The position numbers and the translations under genes are program-made. DNA of 29,964 nt from Sva-07 sp031426215 (GTDB lineage Bacteria; Actinomycetota; Acidimicrobiia; Acidimicrobiales; Ilumatobacteraceae): positions 1 to 29,964 of the forward strand of contig JANPKU010000056.1 of NCBI GenBank assembly GCA_031426215.1. The letters are read 5' to 3'. Below the pieces are notes generated by a model that worked only from the letters and a program-made list of their open reading frames with translations, did not search any database and was not told the origin of the DNA. Below are positions 7,683 through 17,264 of the stretch, piece by piece. Every line of letters begins with the position of its first letter. The stretch's first letter is position 1.

Positions 7683-8033
7683 ATGCCGATGAAGATCGAG
7701 TGCAAGAACTTCGAGAGCCGCTCGTATCCGAACGGTGACACGGTCCGCAAGTGCAATCTCGATCTTGCCCCGGATGCGCCGTGGCGGTGTCCCGAGAACT
7801 GCTCGAAGTACGAGCGCCGGTTGGCCGACGTTGCATGGACGCACGGCACGCTGATCGTGCCGCCCACGCCCCCGGAGCCCCAGGGTCTCGACGATGGCAG
7901 CGCTGCGGCGATCCTGGACGCTGCCGAAGACATCTTGAATGCGGCGGGTTCCGGCATTCGCGCCGAGGTCGAAGCCGAACGGGCGGCGGCCGAAGCTGGC
8001 TTCTTCAAGCGCCTCTTCAAACGCAAGCGCTGA
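7683..8033 (+). CDS. Small cysteine-containing hypothetical protein
   Basis: 116 residues from ATG 7683 (a second ATG at 7689 is also possible). TACAAT at 7670-7675 lies 7 nt before the ATG, a strong leaderless-type -10. The N-terminal half holds four Cys in EC-KNF, KC-NLD and RCPENC, enough for a zinc or Fe-S site; the C-terminal half is a predicted helix rich in Ala and Glu that ends in FFKRLFKRKR, a basic amphipathic tail that could touch membrane or nucleic acid. I do not recognise the family. It converges on sufR across a terminator, but that gives no firm functional link. Confidence 0.7.
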   Translation: MPMKIECKNFESRSYPNGDTVRKCNLDLAPDAPWRCPENCSKYERRLADVAWTHGTLIVPPTPPEPQGLDDGSAAAILDAAEDILNAAGSGIRAEVEAERAAAEAGFFKRLFKRKR

Positions 8034-8083
8034 TCGGCACATCACATCGATCGGTGCCGGGCCGGCCGCACCCGCTGTCACCC

Positions 8084-8108
8084 GCCGGTCCGCTCGTGGC
8101 GGGCCGGC
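8084..8108. terminator. Bidirectional terminator hairpin
   Basis: A 10-bp stem (one T-G wobble) pairs 8084-8093 with 8099-8108 around a 5-nt loop, followed on the + strand by TCTTCT. It lies between the small Cys protein gene (+) and sufR (-). Confidence 0.65.
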
Positions 8109-8118
8109 TCTTCTCACG

Positions 8119-8754
8119 TCAGCGGTTGATGGCGATGTCGTAGGCGCAGGTGTGTGCGCCGTTGGTCTTGTGGGTGACCCGGGCAACGGTGGCATCGGGA
8201 AGAACGCCTTGGAGGAATTCGAGTTCGCTCGCGCAGGCCTTGCCGAAGCGGCTGGCGACGGTCCAGATCGCGCAGTTGTGCAGGTTGATCCGGAAGTGGT
8301 CGTCGCCCAACTGCTCCCAGTCGCACAGGTAGCCCTGGGCGTCGAGGAGTTCGGTGACTCCGGCGATGCGTTCTTCGATCGTGGTGCCGGCGAGGTGCGC
8401 TTCGGCATCGTCGACGAGACGTTGCCGACGCCGGTCGAACACCCGGTCGACGAGTTCGGGATGCTCGTCGTCGACGAGTTGGAGCAACTCGATCGACAGA
8501 TCGTCAGGCGTCACGAACAGCGGGTTGGCCCGCTCGGTTGCGCGATAGCGGTCGGCTGGACGCCCGGTCTGGCCGCGCTCTTGACGGGCCTCGATCAGAC
8601 CGGCAGATCGCAGTGCGCTCAAGTGCTGGCGCACGGCGCTCGGCGTGACAGCGAGCGTTTCGGCGAGTTCGTCGGCGGTGGCCTCGCCGTGCCGCTTCAG
8701 CGCCTCGAGTACGCGCCGTTGGGTGGGCGACGGCGCGGCGTGGACGGTGACCAT
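8119..8754 (-). CDS. sufR: SufR-type Fe-S sensing transcriptional repressor
   Basis: 211 residues from ATG 8754. Residues about 8-75 are a winged helix of the ArsR/MarR-like type (RRVLEALKRHGEATADELAE, then VTPSAVRQHLSALRSAGLIE). The C-terminal half holds Cys144, Cys161, Cys174 and Cys203; C161-x12-C174 plus a later Cys matches the cluster-ligand spacing known for SufR proteins. In the family the holo form represses suf genes and cluster loss lifts repression. It is divergent from sufB, and a palindrome covering both candidate -35 boxes lies between them (8781-8804), so it probably controls itself and the suf operon. TACGAT ends 6 nt before the ATG, so the message is likely leaderless. Confidence 0.85.
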   Translation of the reverse strand: MVTVHAAPSPTQRRVLEALKRHGEATADELAETLAVTPSAVRQHLSALRSAGLIEARQERGQTGRPADRYRATERANPLFVTPDDLSIELLQLVDDEHPELVDRVFDRRRQRLVDDAEAHLAGTTIEERIAGVTELLDAQGYLCDWEQLGDDHFRINLHNCAIWTVASRFGKACASELEFLQGVLPDATVARVTHKTNGAHTCAYDIAINR

Positions 8755-8780
8755 CGGGCGATCGTAGCCGATTCCGATAC

Positions 8781-8804
8781 TTTCGCAAGGAACAACTTGT
8801 GAAA
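8781..8804. promoter_or_regulatory. Candidate SufR operator overlapping divergent promoters
   Basis: TTTCGCAAG (8781-8789) and CTTGTGAAA (8796-8804) are inverted repeats matching at 8 of 9 positions, 6 nt apart. Toward sufR: TTGCGA (8788-8783), 16 nt, TACGAT (8766-8761), then ATG. Toward sufB: TTGTGA (8797-8802), 17 nt, TAGCAA (8820-8825). Each arm therefore covers one -35, so one bound dimer could shut both promoters. The sufB-side -10 is weak. Confidence 0.6.
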
Positions 8805-8922
8805 TGCCATTTGGGCTGGTAGCAAGAGGTTTCATGGCAACGCAACCCCGACCCGAGACCGTGCGAGCGTCGGTAGCGTTGCGAACGGCCACCGTGACCA
8901 CCGGCCAGAGAGAGGTACGGCA

Positions 8923-11152
<2,230 letters not shown>

Positions 11153-11156
<4 letters not shown>

Positions 11157-12379
11157 GTGCTGCTGCAACGACGTCTCCGATCAGGGCGGTCGAGTTGATC
11201 GACGGCATCGTGCGGCCGACGAAACGCGACGAAGCGTGGCGGTACGCGCCGCACCGCGAACTCGGCGAGCTGACGTTCGGGCCCACTGGCTCGGTCGTGG
11301 TCGATCTGCCCGCCGATCTCGTCGCGCAGATTCCGGCACTCGATGGTCCCCGCATCGTGATCATCAACGGCGCCGTCGACCGGGCGCGATCCGACCTCGC
11401 CACACCCGACGGTGTGTACCTGCGGTCGTTGGCCGACGCCACCGAGTCGCAACCCGATCTGGTGAACCATCAGGGCGACCGTGCCGGGGTCGTCGACGCG
11501 TTCACGGCGTACAACCTGGCGTACGCCACCGATGGCGCCGTGATCGTGGTCGATGTCGGTGTCGACGTCGCCGCACCGATCCACGTCGTCGACATCACGG
11601 CGCCCGGATCGGTGACGAACTCGTCGAGCAGCCGTGTGATCATCGACGTCGGTGCCGGGAGTTCGGTGACGGTCATCGAGTCGCGGCTCGGTGTCGGAAC
11701 CGAGTTCGGCGGCTCGAACGTGCGCACCACGGTCGCCCTCGGCGACGATGCCACACTCGAGCACGTCGTTCTGCAGGATCTCCCGGCGCAGCAGGTGCAC
11801 CTCAGCCGAGTCGAGGTCGCCCAGGGCGAGCGCAGCACGCTGCGCACGCGGTCGTTCAACCTCGGTGCGTCGTATGGGCGCCTGGCGTATCACGTCGAAC
11901 TCGCCGGTGCCGGCGCTCACGCCGAGCTCTCCGGGCTGTTCTTCGGCGACGGCGAGCAGATCCTCGACCAGCAGATCACCGTGGTCCACCGGGCCAAGGA
12001 CTGCACGAGTCGTCAGTTGTTCCGCGGCGTGCTCGACGACGCGAGCACCGGCGTGTTCAACGGCGGCATCGACGTGTGTCCTGGCGCCGACGGCACCGAC
12101 GCCGAACAGTCGAATGACAACCTGCTGCTGTCGAACCGGGCCGAGGTCAACACGCAGCCCCGCCTCGAGATCCTCGCCGACGAGGTCGCCTGCAAGCATG
12201 GGGCCACCGTCGGCCAGCTCGACGACACCGCGCTGTACTACCTGCGTTCGCGCGGCATCAACGCGGAGGAGGCACGACGCCTGTTGATCAACGGTTTCGC
12301 CGACGAGGTGGTCGACGACGTGAGCATCGAGGCAGTCCGCAACTGGATCACCCGCCGACTCGGACACGACCATGACTGA
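11153..12379 (+). CDS. sufD: Fe-S cluster assembly protein SufD
   Basis: 408 residues, usual length for SufD. The N-terminal KRDEAWRYAPHRELGEL matches the SufD start (cf. DEAWRYT), the centre is a right-handed beta-helix, and the end has ALYYLRSRGINAEEARRLLI followed by GFADEVVDDV, the block shared by SufB and SufD. It pairs with SufB on SufC to form the SufBC2D complex and is linked to iron acquisition for the nascent cluster. ATG overlaps the sufC stop by 4 nt, and its own stop overlaps sufT by 8 nt. Confidence 0.95.
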
Positions 12380-12998
12380 CCCGGACACCACTGCTGGCGA
12401 TCGACCAGTTGCTGACGTCGCCGACGTGGCCGACCAGGCGGTCGGAGTCGGGGTACGCAAGGGTTTCGCACTGCCGCGCGACGCCGAGGTCACCATTGTT
12501 CCCGCCGGCCATCGAGTCCTGCTCGCCAAGGGTGATCGGGTGACACTCCTGCAGGCGCTCGGTGGTACCGCCACGGTGAAGACCCGCGACGGCGAGATGG
12601 CGCGGCTCAGCCGCAGCGACTCGATCGAGTTCGGCTTCATCGACGCTCCGGCCACCGACGTCGATGTTGCGCCCAGCGATGCACCGTTCAGCGTCGATTT
12701 GGTGTGGGAGGCCGCAACCACGGTCTACGACCCCGAGATCCCCGTCGACATCGTCGAACTCGGACTGGTGTACCGGGTCGACGCCGAACAGCTGGCGAGC
12801 GGTGGCTGGCGCGTCGAGGTCGACATGTCGGTGACGGCGCCGTTCTGTGGCATGGGCGACATCTTGCGCCTCGACCTCCGCGACGCGGTCGCCGCCTTGA
12901 ACGGTGTCGACGAGGTCGACGTCAAGCTCGTGTTCGATCCACCGTGGGACGCCTCCCGGCTGTCCGACGTGGCTCGGCTCGAACTCGGCATGATGTGA
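12372..12998 (+). CDS. sufT: SufT: MIP18/DUF59-family Fe-S maturation protein
   Basis: 208 residues with two parts. Residues about 30-95 are the SufT N-terminal domain (IVPAGHRVLLAKGDRVTLLQ then ALGGTATVKT). From about 110 comes a MIP18 (DUF59) domain with YDPEIPVDIVELGLVYRVD, TAPFCGMGD holding the conserved Cys, and the ending DPPWDASRLS. MIP18 relatives help hand clusters to client proteins, and SufT proteins are usually encoded right after sufBCDSU. The 8-nt overlap with sufD makes it the fourth gene of the operon. A repeat array begins about 20 nt after its stop. Confidence 0.9.
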   Translation: MTDPDTTAGDRPVADVADVADQAVGVGVRKGFALPRDAEVTIVPAGHRVLLAKGDRVTLLQALGGTATVKTRDGEMARLSRSDSIEFGFIDAPATDVDVAPSDAPFSVDLVWEAATTVYDPEIPVDIVELGLVYRVDAEQLASGGWRVEVDMSVTAPFCGMGDILRLDLRDAVAALNGVDEVDVKLVFDPPWDASRLSDVARLELGMM

Positions 12999-13018
12999 CC
13001 CCACCCGACCCCCCGCAA

Positions 13019-13245
13019 GTGATGAGCCAACCGCCCGAATGCCGGCGTTTCGCTCATCGCTACGGGTTGGACCGGGCCGGTGATGAGCCAACCGCCCGGA
13101 TGCCGGCGTTTCGTTCATCGCTACGGGTTGGACCGGGCCGGTGATGAGCCAACCGCCCGGATGCCGGCGTTTCGCTCATCGCTACGGGTTGGACTGCGCC
13201 GGTGATGAGCCAACCGCCCGAATAGCGGCCGTTCGCTCATCGCTC
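13019..13245. repeat. 61-bp tandem array of a 38-nt hairpin element (4 copies)
   Basis: The element starts GATGAGC at 13021, 13082, 13143 and 13204 and ends GCTCATC 38 nt later (GTTCATC in copy 2), giving a period of exactly 61 bp. Each copy folds as GATGAGC / GCTCATC plus an inner CGCC / GGCG stem with a loop near CGAATGCC. The linkers are 23 nt and nearly identical in copies 1-3; copy 4 differs in its right half. The same hairpin occurs in the other orientation at 19365-19546. It fills the gap between sufT and the YbaK gene; a role in termination or mRNA stability is possible but not shown. Confidence 0.85.
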
Positions 13246-13278
13246 GCTGGTGAGTGAATACCGCTACCGTCGTGGCCG

Positions 13279-13761
13279 ATGACCGACGAGCTGCATCGCA
13301 ACGTGACCCGGGTTGTCGAGGCCGGAGCCGGACTTGGGCTCGACGTGCGGCCGGTGCGGTTCCCGGAGGGAACCAAGACCGCCGCTGATGCGGCGAACGC
13401 GATCGGGTGCCACGTCGGCCAGATCGTGAAGAGCCTGATCTTCGCGGTCGACGGCGAGGTGGTGCTTGCGTACGTCAGCGGATCGAACCAGCTCGACGAG
13501 ACCAAGCTGGCGCTCGCCGCCGGTGGAGCCACGTGCAGCCGGGTCGACGCCGACACCGTGCGAGCCGCAACCGGATTCCCGATCGGCGGCGTTCCCCCGT
13601 TCGGGCACGACACCGAGCTTCGGGTGTTCGTCGATCCCGACTTGCTCCAGTACGAGGTGGTCTGGGCGGCAGCCGGCACCTGGCATGACGTGTTCTCGCT
13701 CACCCCGGATCAGCTCGTCGCTGCGAGTTCCGGCGTCGTGGTCGAGCTGGCGAGGGATTGA
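13279..13761 (+). CDS. YbaK/EbsC-family aminoacyl-tRNA deacylase-like protein
   Basis: 160 residues that span one YbaK/EbsC domain. Family marks include GCHVGQIVKSLIF with the conserved Lys, a KLALAAGGATCSRVD region, and the GFPIGGVPPFGHD loop that lines the active site. Members free tRNAs charged with the wrong amino acid (for example Cys or Ala on tRNA-Pro) or act on related substrates; the exact target cannot be read from the sequence. ATG 13279 lies just after the repeat array, with TACCGT 8 nt before it. Its stop is 1 nt before the GTG of the FkbM gene, so the two share a transcript although their roles look unrelated. Confidence 0.9.
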   Translation: MTDELHRNVTRVVEAGAGLGLDVRPVRFPEGTKTAADAANAIGCHVGQIVKSLIFAVDGEVVLAYVSGSNQLDETKLALAAGGATCSRVDADTVRAATGFPIGGVPPFGHDTELRVFVDPDLLQYEVVWAAAGTWHDVFSLTPDQLVAASSGVVVELARD

Positions 13762-13762
13762 C

Positions 13763-14734
13763 GTGTTCGATCGTTGGCGACGGTCGGCGCCTGAAGATCA
13801 AGGTGACCCGTGGGTCGGCATCCTCGCGCTGCTTTTTCCGGACGGTCTCGACGACGTGCAGCATCACATCGTCCGACATGCGATCGGCGACGCGCCGCCG
13901 ACATTCGCTGCAGCACGACAGCTTCTCGGTTCACTCGACCGCCAAACCATCGCATCACCGGTGAGCATCAGATGGGGCCTTGGTGACCTCGACCTCGTCG
14001 ACGTCGGGGGAGTCCGAATGGCGCTCGATCGTGCCGACGCGTCGGTGTCGGTCCAGATCGCCGAGGGGGCATACGAACCGCACGTCGCTGCGACCCTCGA
14101 TCGCCTGCTGGGGCCGGGCGACGTGTTCGTCGACGTCGGAGCGAACGTCGGATACCACGCCTTCCGTGCATCCACGCGTGTCGGACCGGACGGCCGGGTG
14201 ATCGCCGTGGAAGCGAATCCCGAGAACGCCCGGCTGATCGCTCACACGATTGCACTCAATTCGCTGACGAACGTCGAGTTGGTCCCGCTGGGGCTCGCTG
14301 CGGGTCGCGGGTACGTGAACTTCGGCACGCATGTCGGATCGAACGGCGGCTTCCTTCCCGACGACGAGCACACCACCGACTCGGGCCGGGGCACGATCGT
14401 GCCGACGACGGCACTCGACGACCTCGACCTCGATCGAGTGTCGGTGGTGAAGATCGACGTCGAGGGGGCCGAGGGGATCGTGATCGACGGCGCCAACGCC
14501 ACCGTCGAGCGGCATCGTCCGTCGTTCGTGATGGAGTTCTCGCAGGAGATGACGAAGCGAGTGTCGGGGCGGACACCGCACGAGCATCTCGACCGGTTTG
14601 TCGACTGGGGCTATTCGATCGCGATCATCGATCGATCCAGCCACGAGGCGCAGGCGGTGGGATCGGTCGATCAGCTGCTCGACCAGTGGGGGGACTTCCT
14701 GCGCATCGAAGACCTCCTGATCACCCCGCTGTGA
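13763..14734 (+). CDS. FkbM-family SAM-dependent methyltransferase
   Basis: 323 residues from GTG 13763. The SAM-binding loop VFVDVGANVG is at about 121-130, the acidic end of the next strand is VIAVEANPEN, and the FkbM-typical KIDVEGAEG is at about 230-238. FkbM enzymes methylate hydroxyl groups on sugars, polyketides or similar compounds; given the glycan genes a few kb away a sugar substrate is possible, but this is a guess. The first 95 residues are a separate alpha-helical part of unknown role. The gene begins 1 nt after the YbaK stop and converges on sufU. Confidence 0.88.
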   Translation: MFDRWRRSAPEDQGDPWVGILALLFPDGLDDVQHHIVRHAIGDAPPTFAAARQLLGSLDRQTIASPVSIRWGLGDLDLVDVGGVRMALDRADASVSVQIAEGAYEPHVAATLDRLLGPGDVFVDVGANVGYHAFRASTRVGPDGRVIAVEANPENARLIAHTIALNSLTNVELVPLGLAAGRGYVNFGTHVGSNGGFLPDDEHTTDSGRGTIVPTTALDDLDLDRVSVVKIDVEGAEGIVIDGANATVERHRPSFVMEFSQEMTKRVSGRTPHEHLDRFVDWGYSIAIIDRSSHEAQAVGSVDQLLDQWGDFLRIEDLLITPL

Positions 14735-14773
14735 CCGCTCGGCCCTGTTTGCCCGAGTTGTCGAGGGCGTCGA

Positions 14774-15229
14774 TCAGGCGTGGTCGAGGGCGTCGGCGAG
14801 GGTGCTCCAGCCGAGCACGGCGCACTTGATCCGCACCGGGAACTTCACGACGCCTTGGAGGGCTTCGAGGTCGCCGAGATCGATGTCGTCGTCGCCGGGC
14901 TGCATCTCGATGTCTTCGATGCCCATCATCGAACGGAACCTTCGGATCATCGCTCGCGCTTCGCCCACCGACTTGCCGATCACGGCCTGGGTCATCATCG
15001 ACGCCGACGACTGCGAGATCGAACAGCCCTGGCCGCTGATCTTGACGTCAGCAACGAGCGCATCGTCACCGTCGCCGTCCACGAGGAGGAACAGGGTGAT
15101 CTCGTCGCCGCACAGCGGGTTGTGGCCACGCGATTCGACAGCGGGCGGCGACTCGAGTTCACCACGATTCCGCGGGGTGCGGTAGTGGTCGAGAATGATC
15201 TCGCGGTAAAGGTCTTCGAGGCCGGCCAT
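14774..15229 (-). CDS. sufU: SufU zinc-dependent sulfurtransferase
   Basis: 151 residues from ATG 15229, whose ATGA overlaps the sufS stop. LYREIILDHYRTPRNRGEL is the typical SufU/IscU N-terminus. Candidate zinc ligands are Cys40 and Asp42 in NPLCGDEI, Cys69 in GQGCSISQSS and Cys136 in RIKCAVLGW. The insert between the second and third Cys (about 100-130) is the SufU-specific region, which separates it from IscU. SufU takes the persulfide from SufS and passes it to SufBCD. Translational coupling to sufS supports the partnership. Confidence 0.95.
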   Translation of the reverse strand: MAGLEDLYREIILDHYRTPRNRGELESPPAVESRGHNPLCGDEITLFLLVDGDGDDALVADVKISGQGCSISQSSASMMTQAVIGKSVGEARAMIRRFRSMMGIEDIEMQPGDDDIDLGDLEALQGVVKFPVRIKCAVLGWSTLADALDHA

Positions 15230-16461
15230 CAGAGTCCGAAGATATCGGTTGCGCTGTCGAGCGCATCGGCCAGGGCGTCGACATCGTCGGTGCCGTTGTA
15301 CAGATAGAAGCTTGCACGGGTGGTCGACTGCACGCCGAGCACCTGCATCAGCGGCTTGGCGCAGTGGTGGCCGGCACGCACGCACACGTTGCGTTCGTCG
15401 AGGATCTGGCTGACGTCGTGCGGGTGCAGGTCGCGGAAGGCGAAGCTCAACACGCCACCACGCACCGCAGTGTCGTCAGGGCCGTAGATGGTGATGTCGT
15501 CGCCGAAGCGGTCGTTCAACGTGTCGAGGGCATAGCGGGTGAGGTTGATCTCGTGTTGGCGGATGTCGTCCATCCCGAGGTCTTCGAGGAACTCGACGGC
15601 GGCACGCAGACCGACGGCCTCGGCGATCGGCGGTGTGCCGGCCTCGAACTTCGCGGGCACCGGTGCGGTCGTGTAGCCGTCGAGGGTGACGGTGTCGATC
15701 ATGTTGCCGCCGCCGAGGAAGGGTGGCATCGCATCGAGCAGTTCCATGCGGCCCCACAGCATGCCGATACCTGACGGCCCGCACATCTTGTGGCTGGAGA
15801 AGGCAACGAGATCGGCACCCCAGGCTTGGACGTCGGTGGCGTTGTGCGGCACGAACTGGCAGGCGTCGACAACAGCCAGCGCACCGGCGTCGTGGGCGGC
15901 AGTGCACAGCGTGGCGACCGGGGGGAGTGTGCCGAGCACGTTGCTCATGGCGGTGAACGAGAACACCTTGGCGCCGTCGAGCAGTTGGTCGAGATTGGTC
16001 AGGTCGAGCTGTCCGTCCGCCGTGAGCGGCACCCAGCGGATCTCGATACCGAGCTCGTTGCGCAGCATCTGCCACGGCACGATGTTGGCGTGGTGCTCCA
16101 TGTGGGTGAGCACGACCACGTCGCCCTCTCGCAGGTTGGTGACGCCCCACGAGCGGGCGATCAGGTTGGTCGATTCGGTGGCGTTCTTGGTGAAGATCAC
16201 CTCGTCGGGCGACGGGGCATTGATCAGCCGGGCGACGGCGCAGCGGGCGCCTTCGTATGCCTCGGTGGCTTCGCCGGCGAGACGGTACGAGCTGCGGTTG
16301 ATCGGGGCGTACGAGTTCTCGAGGAAGTCGGTCATCGCGTCGATCACTCGATGAGGCTTCTGGGAGGTGTTGCCCGAATCGAGGTACACGATTGGCTTGC
16401 CGTCGATCTCGCGGGCCAGGATCGGGAACTCCTTGCGCACCATGTCGAGATCGAACGCCAT
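15229..16461 (-). CDS. sufS: SufS cysteine desulfurase (group II)
   Basis: 410 residues. PLP is expected on Lys225 in SSHKMCGPSG, and the catalytic Cys367 lies in RAGHHCAKP with the short loop of group II desulfurases. THMEHHANIVPWQ carries the His that stacks on PLP. It releases sulfur from L-cysteine as an enzyme persulfide and gives it to SufU. The gene is about 3 kb away from sufBCDT and on the opposite strand, so the pathway is split into two transcripts. TAGAAT (16473-16468) ends 6 nt before ATG, consistent with a leaderless message; the -35 region is poor. Confidence 0.97.
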   Translation of the reverse strand: MAFDLDMVRKEFPILAREIDGKPIVYLDSGNTSQKPHRVIDAMTDFLENSYAPINRSSYRLAGEATEAYEGARCAVARLINAPSPDEVIFTKNATESTNLIARSWGVTNLREGDVVVLTHMEHHANIVPWQMLRNELGIEIRWVPLTADGQLDLTNLDQLLDGAKVFSFTAMSNVLGTLPPVATLCTAAHDAGALAVVDACQFVPHNATDVQAWGADLVAFSSHKMCGPSGIGMLWGRMELLDAMPPFLGGGNMIDTVTLDGYTTAPVPAKFEAGTPPIAEAVGLRAAVEFLEDLGMDDIRQHEINLTRYALDTLNDRFGDDITIYGPDDTAVRGGVLSFAFRDLHPHDVSQILDERNVCVRAGHHCAKPLMQVLGVQSTTRASFYLYNGTDDVDALADALDSATDIFGL

Positions 16462-16467
16462 CGCCAG

Positions 16468-16473
16468 ATTCTA
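16468..16473 (-). promoter_or_regulatory. -10 element TAGAAT of sufS, leaderless
   Basis: TAGAAT lies 6 nt before ATG 16461, the same spacing as the sufR candidate, so transcription would start at the A of ATG. No good -35 hexamer is seen. Confidence 0.5.
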
Positions 16474-16514
16474 CCGCCGCGAAATTCCCCTCTCCCCAGA
16501 GGAGCCCCGCCGTT

Positions 16515-16557
16515 CTCGTGAACAAGGTGCGCTCGTATGACGCATGTTGTTCACGAG
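16515..16557. repeat. Long inverted repeat upstream of sufS
   Basis: CTCGTGAACAA (16515-16525) pairs perfectly with TTGTTCACGAG (16547-16557), and an inner TGCG/CGCA pair extends the stem around a 9-nt loop. It lies after the stop of the upstream MBL gene (16582) and 54 nt before the sufS start, so it could terminate the MBL transcript or act as a regulatory site for sufSU. No U tract follows. Confidence 0.6.
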
Positions 16558-16581
16558 ATGCTCGGGTGATGGCGTCAAGGA

Positions 16582-17205
16582 TCACCAGCCGCGTTCGATC
16601 CACTCCTCGAGGTGGGGGCGTTCGGTTCCGATCGTGGTGTCGAGGCCGTGACCGGGGAGCACGATCGTGTCGTCGGGGAACGTGAAGAGCTTCGAGGTGA
16701 TCGAGGTGATGATCGTGTCGAAGTCGGCGTTGTCGAACGAGGTGTTGCCGGGCCCACCTGGGAAGAGCGTGTCGCCGGTGAAGAGCAGTGGTGTGTCGGC
16801 GAGTGCGAACGAGATCGATCCCGGTGTGTGACCCGGGTTGTGGATCGCGTGGAGGCGCAGCCGGCCGACCTCGATCACCTCGGCGTCGTCGATGAACACG
16901 TCGTAGCCGACGTCGCTGAGCATTGGCGCGTCGAGCGCGGTGACGGCGACCTCGTAGCCCGCTTCGCGCATTGCGGGGACGGCTTGGATGTGGTCCCAAT
17001 GGCCGTGGGTTTCCAGCACGCGCTTGACGCCGAGGTGTTGGCACAGCTCCAGCAGTTGCTCGTGTTCGTTGGCGGCATCGAGCAACACCGCCTCGCCAGA
17101 GGCACGACATCGCACGACGAACACGTTGTTCTCGTACGGGCCGACCACCACCTTGTGTACCTCGACGTCGGTGTTCGACCAGTGCAGCGTGTCGGTTGCA
17201 GCCAT
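16582..17205 (-). CDS. Glyoxalase II-like MBL-fold hydrolase
   Basis: 207 residues. The metal motif THGHWDH has ligands His67, His69, Asp71 and His72; further ligands are in NPGHTPGS, FTGDTLF and LPGHG. This order and spacing fit the glyoxalase II / hydroxyacylglutathione hydrolase-like group, which in mycothiol-using actinobacteria may act on mycothiol thioesters. The substrate is not known. It precedes sufSU on the same strand, but a 120-nt gap with a large inverted repeat argues for separate regulation. CAGACT ends 6 nt before the ATG. Confidence 0.85.
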   Translation of the reverse strand: MAATDTLHWSNTDVEVHKVVVGPYENNVFVVRCRASGEAVLLDAANEHEQLLELCQHLGVKRVLETHGHWDHIQAVPAMREAGYEVAVTALDAPMLSDVGYDVFIDDAEVIEVGRLRLHAIHNPGHTPGSISFALADTPLLFTGDTLFPGGPGNTSFDNADFDTIITSITSKLFTFPDDTIVLPGHGLDTTIGTERPHLEEWIERGW

Positions 17206-17251
17206 GTGCGCAGTCTGGCATCTCGCTCATGTGACGGACCGCCCGGGTCGT

Positions 17252-17257
17252 TACATT
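17252..17257 (+). promoter_or_regulatory. -10 element TACATT, leaderless
   Basis: TACATT ends 7 nt before GTG 17265, so the message probably begins at the start codon. Confidence 0.45.
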
Positions 17258-17264
17258 CAGCGAG

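Noticed and set aside
13019..13245. CRISPR array (38-nt repeats, 23-nt spacers)
   Set aside because: The linkers are nearly identical to each other within the array and too short, and no cas genes are near.
14739..14758. Weak hairpin CTCGG ... CCGAG between the FkbM and sufU genes as a terminator
   Set aside because: Only five pairs with a long loop and no T tract, too weak to claim.
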